From Macrotrachela quadricornifera (Eukaryota; Rotifera; Eurotatoria; Philodinida; Philodinidae): 64,000 bases of DNA. The notes under the pieces are model-generated. The model was given only the letters and a program-made list of their open reading frames with translations. It was not told the DNA's origin and ran no database searches. Below, piece after piece: positions 56,000 to 64,000 of this stretch. The stretch lies in contig JAJEKB010021095.1 in the NCBI GenBank assembly GCA_022393335.1, forward strand, positions 1 through 64,000. Reading direction: 5' to 3'. Numbering within the stretch: the first letter of the stretch is position 1; every line of letters starts with the position of its first letter. The position numbers and the translations under genes were made by a program.

Positions 56000-58900
56000 A
56001 TGGGTGTACCAAAGTTTTATCGATGGATATCAGAAAGATATCCAAATATTGGAGGAATAATCAATGATTATCAGGTATTCATGTTTTTATTCATATATAA
56101 TATATTTATTATCTTTTTTTCTTCTTCTAAAGATACCTGATTTTGATAATTTCTATTTGGATATGAATGGAATAATTCATACATGTTCACATATAAATGA
56201 AGATAATTGTGAAATAAATGTAACAGAAGAAGAAATATTTCGAAATATATTTTATTATATTGATGTAAGTTTTAATTTAATTAAGAAAAAAAAAATCTAT
56301 GTAAAAATTTTCAAGTTTTTATTTCGAATGATAAAACCAAAAAAAGTATTTTTTATGGCTATTGATGGTGTTGCACCACGAGCAAAAATGAATCAACAAC
56401 GTGCAAGACGTTTTCGTGCTGGTCGTGATCGAACAAAAAAATTACAAAGTCTTGCAGAAAAATCAGGTCGAACATTCAAAGAAACAGCTGCTAATCATTT
56501 TGATACAAATTCAATTACACCTGGTAAAAGATATATTTATTTTTTATATTTTATACAAATTATTTCGTTCGGGTTTTTTCATTTTTTTAAAGGAACACAA
56601 TTCATGGTTAATCTTCATGAACAATTAAAATATTTTATACATATTAAACTTACTACTGATCCATTATGGGAAAATGTTAATATTCATTTATCTGGTCATT
56701 TAGTAAATATTTTAAAATGAGTTATTTTTTTTGTTTTTTTATAATTTATTTTCTCTTTAATTAGACACCTGGTGAAGGTGAACATAAAATAATGGATTAT
56801 ATTCGATATATACGTTCACAACCTGGATATGATATGAATACAAAACATTGTTTATATGGACTTGATGCAGATTTAGTAATATAAATGTCTTTTTTTTCTT
56901 TATTTTAAAACAAAATAATAAATTTTTTAGATTATGCTTGGCTTAGTAACGCATGAAATGCATTTTACACTCTTACGTGAAGAAGTTAAATATGGTTCAA
57001 AAAAAATAAATAAAATGTAACAATCAATATGTTGTTTCTTTTTTTAAATTAAATTTTTCAATATTTATAAATTAGTCTTTCACCTGAAGAAATTACTTGG
57101 CATTTACTTCATACATGTTTATTACGTGATTATATCGATCTTGAATTTCGTTTACTAAGAGTAAGTTTAAAAGTATGTTTTTTTTTTACTTTCATTATGA
57201 AAATATTTTTATTTTTAAAGAATAAATTAAAATTTTCGTATAATCTTGAAAATATTATTGATGATTGGATACTTATGGGTTATTTAGTTGGAAATGATTT
57301 TATTCCACATTTACCACATTTTCATATTAATGAAGAAGCATTAACAATCTTATGGGATACATATAAAAAAATTTTACCCACACTTGATGGTTAATTCAAT
57401 TTGATATATTAAAATTTAATTGATTTTGTTTATTTTAGGTTATATGAATGAGAATGGTGAATTAAATTTAACACGTTTTGAGATTTATCTAACAGAATTA
57501 GCAAAATTCGATCATCAACGATATGAAAATGATAATGATTCATTTAGACATTTGGATAAATTAAATAAATCTAAGAAAGGTTCATTCAAAAATAAATCTC
57601 ATTCTGATAATAGTGGTTTTGATCTTGCTGTATTAGATAAATTAACAAATATACCAACAAATGAAAATCAAAATTCTAATAATGAAAAACTTGATAAAAT
57701 TATTTTAAATGCACAAATATCATCTGATTTATCTTCATTATCAGATGATAATGATCCTTCATCAGATTCTGATACACTTAGTGCAAAATCAAATAATGAT
57801 GATGATGATGATGATGATAAAAAAGAAACTTCTTCAGTAAAACCTAAAATAATAAACAAAGATGATATTGATAAAATGCCATTAATTGAAGCTGAATTTC
57901 GTCAACATAAAAATTATTATTATCGAGAAAAAATGAAAATTAATTTAACATCAACAGATCAACTTCAGAAATATATTGATCAATATATAGAAGCTTTACA
58001 ATGGATTTTAAAATATTATTATCAAGGTTGTCCATCATGGTCATGGTTTTATCCACATCATTATGCACCATATTTATCAGATTTAAAAAATTTTAAAAAT
58101 TTAAATATTACATTTAATAAAGGAATACCATTTAAACCATTTGAACAATTATTAAGTATGAAATTTTTATATCAATATTAGATTTATTTTATAAAATAGA
58201 GACTAAGAAGTTATATCTTATTTTTTAGAAAATGTTAAACAAATACTAAAATTACATATAAGATATCTTAAGAATCATGATCGATTTTGAACATAAACTA
58301 CTACCATTACTGACTGAAAAATAAAAATTTTTGCACTTTTTTAATATTAAAAAATAGAATACAACGCATTTTACTTATTTAAATTTCTATTAGTTTTTAA
58401 AAACTTTGAGAATAAAATATATTCTTAAATTAATTGAAAAAAAAATGTTTGTTTTATAGGTGTTCTTCCACCAACAAGTAGTGATCTTTTACCAATTGAA
58501 TTACAACCATTAATGAACGATCCTGCTAGTCCATTATTACATTTTTATCCTGAAAATTTTGAATTAGATCAAAATGAGAAAAAAAAAGATTGGGAAGCTA
58601 TTGTTCTTCTTCCATTTATTGATGAAGAACTTCTCTTAAATACTATAACACAACATTATAATAAACTTGATTCAAATGAACAAAATCGTAATCAACAATA
58701 TTCATCATTATGTTTTCGAACAACATCAAAATTACAACCAATAGAAAATTCTTTACAAAATAATCCATATTTTCCATCATTAAAAGAAACTCGAGCATTA
58801 TGTAAAGAATTTTCAACTGATTATTATCAATTAGAAAATCAACAAATAAAATATGGACGTTTTCAAGATAAAGATATGGTACATTTTCCTAAATTTCCAA

Positions 58901-61900
58901 TTTTAAATGTTTTACCATATAAATATGATTATAAAACTAATGCTGTTAATTTATTTGAATCACGTTCACAAGCAGCAACTCTTGTTTTAAATTTAACATA
59001 TCGACCAGATTCAGATTGTATAAAATATAATGATGAATGGAATCCTAGAAATGATAAACCTTCTTCACCATTTCAAATAACAAATCAACGATTATTAATT
59101 GAACGTTATCTTGGTAAATGTGTTTTTGTTAATTGGCCACATTTTCAATATGGAATTGTTTGTGCTATTAGTGATTATCAACATTTACATATATGGTCAA
59201 ATATTCCTGGTGGTTCAACATTTTATTTTGAACCAATAAATAATGATAATAAACTAGATTATAAAAATTATATTCAAACACCACTTAATGTATCGAATTC
59301 TTCATTTGAAATATCAATTGATAATAATAATAATAAACCAGTTGCATGTGTATCATTACCAGCAAATGAAATACAAACACAAATGGAATATACAAAAGCA
59401 CTTAATATTAATCGAAATTATGGAAATCGACAAGGTATTTCAATTGGACCAATACCAATTTTACTTTATGTTAGTCCATTGATTGGTTATCGTACAAAAT
59501 GTTCATCATCATCAGACAAATGTCGAACAACAATGTGTTTTTCAAATCAAGCTTTAGCATATCCATTACAAACAACACTTTTTAAATTACCAAATTATAA
59601 ATATGATTTCGACAAAATTCCTCAAACAATTCATGATTATTTTAAAATAAATGATCCTATATTTGGTCTTCAACAACCATATTATTCCTCTATAGGTCAT
59701 GTAGAAAAAGTAAATAAAGATAATCATGGAAAATATTCCGTTTTATGTCAAATGGAACCATCTGAACTAGTACATCAACCTGATATTCATCAGATAGCAC
59801 CTAAATTAAATAAATATCAATTAAAATATTTTACAGCTCAAGAGATTGGTGATCGTTTAAATATCTTACCTTGTGTTATATCAAAAATAACTGGAAAAGT
59901 TAATGTTATTGGTAAAACTAACCGACGTCGAAAAGCTAATCCGACTAATATTGGACTTTTATGGAAGTCTAATAAACCTGTTAAACAGGTAGATAATACT
60001 TAATATTTATTTGTTAAAATCTCTAATGAATATTAATCGTTCAAATATTGAATCAAGCAGAGATTACAGTCCTCTGTAGATTTAATTTTTTAATATCTGC
60101 ATCTAATTCGATCTCCTCTGAGAATATTATTTATTTATAATAGATTAGCTTTTTTCTAGAATTTAGTAATTTGATAAAAATTGTAAATTTTATCAAGATA
60201 CGGAATACATATTAAATTAACATTAGAAGAATCTTATTAGTTCAAAAGTGACTTCAGAATATTAATAGAAATGTTCTAAAATAAAATTGTTGTTAATGTC
60301 TAACTTTTTCGAATAGAACATATTGGAATGAAAATTATTCGCGATATTCATTTCAGAACACGTCGATTAAAAGAAAAAACAGATTAACATTTATCTCATC
60401 ACTGTCGTATCGAATATTATTTGTTGATATTTTTTATAAACGTTAATAAAAAAAATAGAATAACATTAGTATGATTTCTTAGTATTATTTTGAGATGAGA
60501 CCACGTGAATTTATTCATAGTATGGAGAAGATAAATAAATTGTCAAATTTTTCAAAATCATTGAGCTCATATCTATGATACATACATACGGATGACATGC
60601 ACTGATAGCTTTTTCACGCATTGATTTTTAGATCAATCATGAACCAATATATATATATAAGTCGGTAGATTATTCTAGACAAACAAGCTGGACGTTGCTC
60701 GAAGTTTAACTCATATCTAACTTGATCTGATAAGGTTCAATTTGTATCTATCAGCGGTTTAATTTGTAGGGCCGTGATAAAGATAAATAAGAGATTTATA
60801 GAAAAGCTACAAGACATTATTTTTATCTGAAATTCTCTTTATGAAGAGGTCCCGTGATCATAAAGAAGCTCTAAAAAATAAAAGTTGAAATGGACATTTT
60901 TTATTCTCGAGATACTAAATTTCCAAAATTGTTCACTTTTTTTGACTTTTTTGTGATAGATGATCATTGTTTTTAGACATTCAATAACATAAGAAAGAAG
61001 CATCGATTTTGGTTGAAATTTTTCGGACATTTCAATAACCATGAGTCTCCTACATAAGCAAAATTTTAGGTCAAAATAATTTTGTTTAATATTTTTATAT
61101 ACACATTATCAGATGTCAAATATTTAATGTAATGGTCATCAATCAGATTCAACAGCTCAAGGAGTGATAGTCTTCTTAATGATTTTAACTAACAACATTA
61201 AGATCTACTATAATAGACAAAATATGAGCTGAAAGTTAATAGAACAGTTTGATTACTTCAGATTTCTATTATATAAACTTATTTTTTGCTTTAATATGGA
61301 AAGACGATATATAGTACTCATTTTTGCATTATTAGACATCACAAATGTGCTTATCAATGAAAAAGACTATTAGTCATCATTATTAGTATATAGATTAGTG
61401 ATGCTCATTGTGACTGACAACTTGTCAATGTACGCTATGCTTTATATTTAACTCTTTTGGGCTACAATAAACGATTAAAAAAGGCGCCGCTATCGTGATA
61501 GATATTTCCAAAATAAATAACTAATCTTGAGGGTGAAGATGTTTTTGAAAAAAAAGATGCTAAAATATGATCAGAACTTAATATAAATTTAAACATTGTA
61601 TATTGAATAGTTGACTCAAATTGATTTAATTTATAACATGAAAAAATGACTTGTTTTAATCAGTATAATTGAGTAAGTTTTATTATTCAAATTCAGTTGA
61701 CTAATAATTTTCATCTTTAAATTATTATAAAATGAGTTGAAAATAGAAAATCTTATTTAGATGAATCCAGATTTTCTATAACTGAACGAATTTTTATTTT
61801 TAGCTTCATGGTTATACAAGAAAAATGGATGAAGTATGGTATTATTCCGATACAGCTATAACTATTATATCTGATTATGTATCACGGTTAGTTTTTCTTA

Positions 61901-63721
61901 TTGTAAGAATAATAAAATATTTAATATTTTTTAGTTTTCCTGAAATTATTAATGAAATACAAAAAAAACCAAGAGATGATAATTATTTCGAATCAAATAT
62001 TTGGCCAGATAAAGATGGGTAATTATAAAAAAATATTCAATTTATCATTATAGTTGATAAATAAAACTTTAATTGTTTTCTTTTTTTTTAATAGGAAACA
62101 TGAATTACAAAAAGTTCGTATATGGATTAAAAGTTTACCAACTTATTCAATGTCATTAGCAGATAGTAGTTGGCAAATACTTGATGAACCTATTGTTAAT
62201 GAAATTGAAAAACATGTTAAAACATTTTATACAGTAAAGTTTTTTTTTTCATATGAAAATATTTCTATTTTACTTTTTATTCATAGAAACAATTAGCAAA
62301 AAATTCAACTAAAACAATAAAAACTATTCCTTTGGATCCACATAATTTGTTTAAACCAAATGAATCATTTGGTATGTGTAATCCAGATGCGAGTACAATA
62401 TTTTACATATATGATCGTGTTGTTAATGTATCTTCTGCAACGGGTATACCTATTGGTACACGTGGTACAATTATTAGTATTATATTTGGACGAACTAATT
62501 TAGATATATACTATGAAGTATTATTTGATAATTTACCTTCAAATAGTCTTCATGTTATATTACTTGGAAAAAATCAACAAAGATGTCGTATTAAAGTTCG
62601 TTCATATCATTTACTTAATTATTCTCATTCACTTCGACTTCGTTCAATGAATTCTCATCAACGACGATCTATAACTTCAAATAATATTTCAGAACCATAT
62701 TCACATGAACAAACATCAAGTTTGCGACAACAACAACAATTGGCTCGTACTTTAAAAAAGGATTCAAACGATAATCATACATTAACTAAACCAAAATCAG
62801 CACCACCATTATCTACACGTGATAAACCAGATTTTATTAAAAATAATGAACAAGAATCAATAATAAGTAATTTATCATCAACAGAAATACCAACACAACC
62901 TGGTATTTCAATGGAAAATCCATCTTTAATTACATCACATGTGGAAAATTTATCTGATTCAAAAATCATACCACCACCAATGAATGTTAATATACCTGCA
63001 GAAATACATTCGACATCTTCACCTTTAAATTCATCAGCAGATCCTTTTTTTTTGCGTGCCATTCAAGATTTTGAACCAGTAGAAAATGCTCTACAACAAT
63101 CATCAGATATTAACGCATCAATATCATCGCAGCCTTTTAATCCTGGAATGTCCTTTCAACAACAATGGTCATTTCCACCATATCAATATGTTCAACCTCC
63201 ATGTATATGATTAACTTTTTCTTTCATCATAAAAGTTTTATTATTATCTTTTAGTAACAACTGAAAATACCGAATATATGTCACAAATGCCATCATATCC
63301 ATTTGAACAACAATTTCCAGCGTATATGCCATTTGGATCTCAACAACCAGCAAATTACTATCCTTTTTCATCATTCAATCCAATGGGTCAAGGTCCCCCG
63401 CAGTTCTATGACTTAAATGGTCAATCGTTTTTGCCAATATATGATATACCTCCGGAAAATCCATATCCTGACTATACTATTCAGCCTATGGCTACTTCAA
63501 TGCCTATAAATTATGCCCAACAACAACAACAACAACAAGCATTACCAATGCAAATGCAAAATATATCTGTGGGATCAGGTCAATCCACAACAACTTCTCA
63601 TATCCCATCTCAATCTTCACCATTACAACCTCAGCAAATGACTTCAGCTCCTCCAATAAATAGAGCAACTCTTCAATTTATTCCATCTCAGGTGTTCCGT
63701 AATAGACCTAAAAAATCATAA
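56000..63721 (+). CDS. XRN1: 5'-3' exoribonuclease 1 (XRN1)
   Basis: Fifteen exons: 56000-56074, 56133-56264, 56316-56523, 56593-56702, 56765-56875, 56931-57016, 57076-57160, 57221-57389, 57439-58155, 58460-59988, 61804-61886, 61935-62018, 62095-62233, 62287-63202, 63255-63721. All phases agree and give 1636 aa (human 1706). The catalytic N-terminus is complete: [72 protein letters not shown] and [11 protein letters not shown], including the acidic metal-binding residues. An Asp/Ser-rich insert (about 490-550) precedes the second conserved region ([15 protein letters not shown]). Later come the SH3-like part ([20 protein letters not shown]) and a Pro/Gln/Ser-rich tail with a poly-Gln run near 63520. 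XRN1 degrades decapped 5'-monophosphate mRNA in the cytoplasm (P-bodies). An AATAAA lies at 63972-63977. Confidence 0.96.
59989..61803 (+). other. Unusually long XRN1 intron (1.8 kb)
   Basis: GTAGAT donor and TTTTTAG acceptor. All but one of the other introns of this gene are below about 80 bp (the other, before 58460, is 304 bp). The contents are AT-rich and non-coding, with a patch around 60840-61080 resembling old repeat DNA (TAGTATCTCGAGAATAAAAA on the minus strand). If unspliced, translation would stop at 60001-60003. Confidence 0.6.
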
Positions 63722-64000
63722 ATGACAACTAAAACAAACTTTTAACAACAATCTATTTTCCTATTATCTTTATTTTTAATGAATTACATGCATTGTAAGA
63801 AAACGTTTGTTTTCTACTCATTTCTTCTTTGTGATTATAGTAATTTTTTTGTTTTTCTTGTTGATATTTCTTTTATAATAGTGATTCAAAAGATGTTGTT
63901 TTCATGTCTTTCAATTTCTTGAAGGATGTGATATTTAAATATGAAGTTTTTGCTTTTTTTTTGTGCATGTGAATAAAAGAAAGAAATTACAGCAGACAAG
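63722..64000 (+). terminator. XRN1 3' UTR and likely poly(A) signal
   Basis: T-rich non-coding sequence after the XRN1 stop. The first canonical AATAAA is at 63972-63977, 251 bp downstream of the stop, followed by an A-rich stretch to the window edge. Confidence 0.55.

Noticed and set aside
1..64000. CRISPR arrays, bacterial operons, tRNA or rRNA genes
   Set aside because: Spliced animal genes throughout; no direct-repeat/spacer array, no tRNA-like box pairs and no rRNA segments were seen.

Overview
The window is AT-rich nuclear DNA of a small-genome metazoan, most likely a bdelloid rotifer (an Adineta/Rotaria-type genome). This rests on the combination of introns mostly about 50-70 bp long, an ADP-ribosyltransferase fused to kinesin-light-chain-type TPRs, a membrane-anchored NHL-repeat protein with a Thr-rich stalk, FLYWCH/MULE DNA transposons, and clear animal genes (plexin, GIPC, SMKR1, an MMD-type PAQR protein, RYK, XRN1). 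The species assignment is inference; I ran no search. Exon limits were set by hand from GT/AG sites, reading phase and remembered family landmarks.

Left part, 1-15.4 kb, is accessory and transposon-rich. It holds a single-exon type II glycosyltransferase-like gene with a 39-bp Thr-rich tandem repeat (1764-3203). A decayed MULE-type element follows, with 75-bp terminal inverted repeats and an 8/9-bp target duplication (4101-5813). Next is the TPR-ART gene (9593-12112), whose last codons are interrupted by an apparently intact two-exon FLYWCH/MULE transposon (12053-14268). That transposon has an exact 9-bp target duplication, and its ends are inverted arrays of a short CGAGCAA-TGTCC repeat. A 241-bp Tc1/mariner-like MITE lies at 15190-15430.

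Middle part, 15.5-42.8 kb, holds: a 12-exon plexin on the minus strand (15547-23912); an 8.6-kb gene-poor microsatellite-rich gap; GIPC (minus) head to head with the tiny cilia-associated SMKR1 (plus); an MMD/PAQR-type seven-TM protein (minus); an NHL-repeat membrane protein (minus) whose 5' exons do not join into an open frame; and a two-TM protein with a Cys-rich loop (plus).

Right part, 42.8-64 kb, holds a foldback/MITE-like element of about 600 bp, a four-TM TMEM272-like gene, a PMP22/claudin-like tetraspan, a RYK-type Wnt-receptor pseudokinase (minus) with an unrecognised three-exon gene on the opposite strand inside one intron, and XRN1 (plus), which shares a 332-bp divergent promoter region with RYK. 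There is no operon logic here. Plexin, RYK and GIPC all belong to axon-guidance/receptor-trafficking biology, but their proximity may be coincidence.
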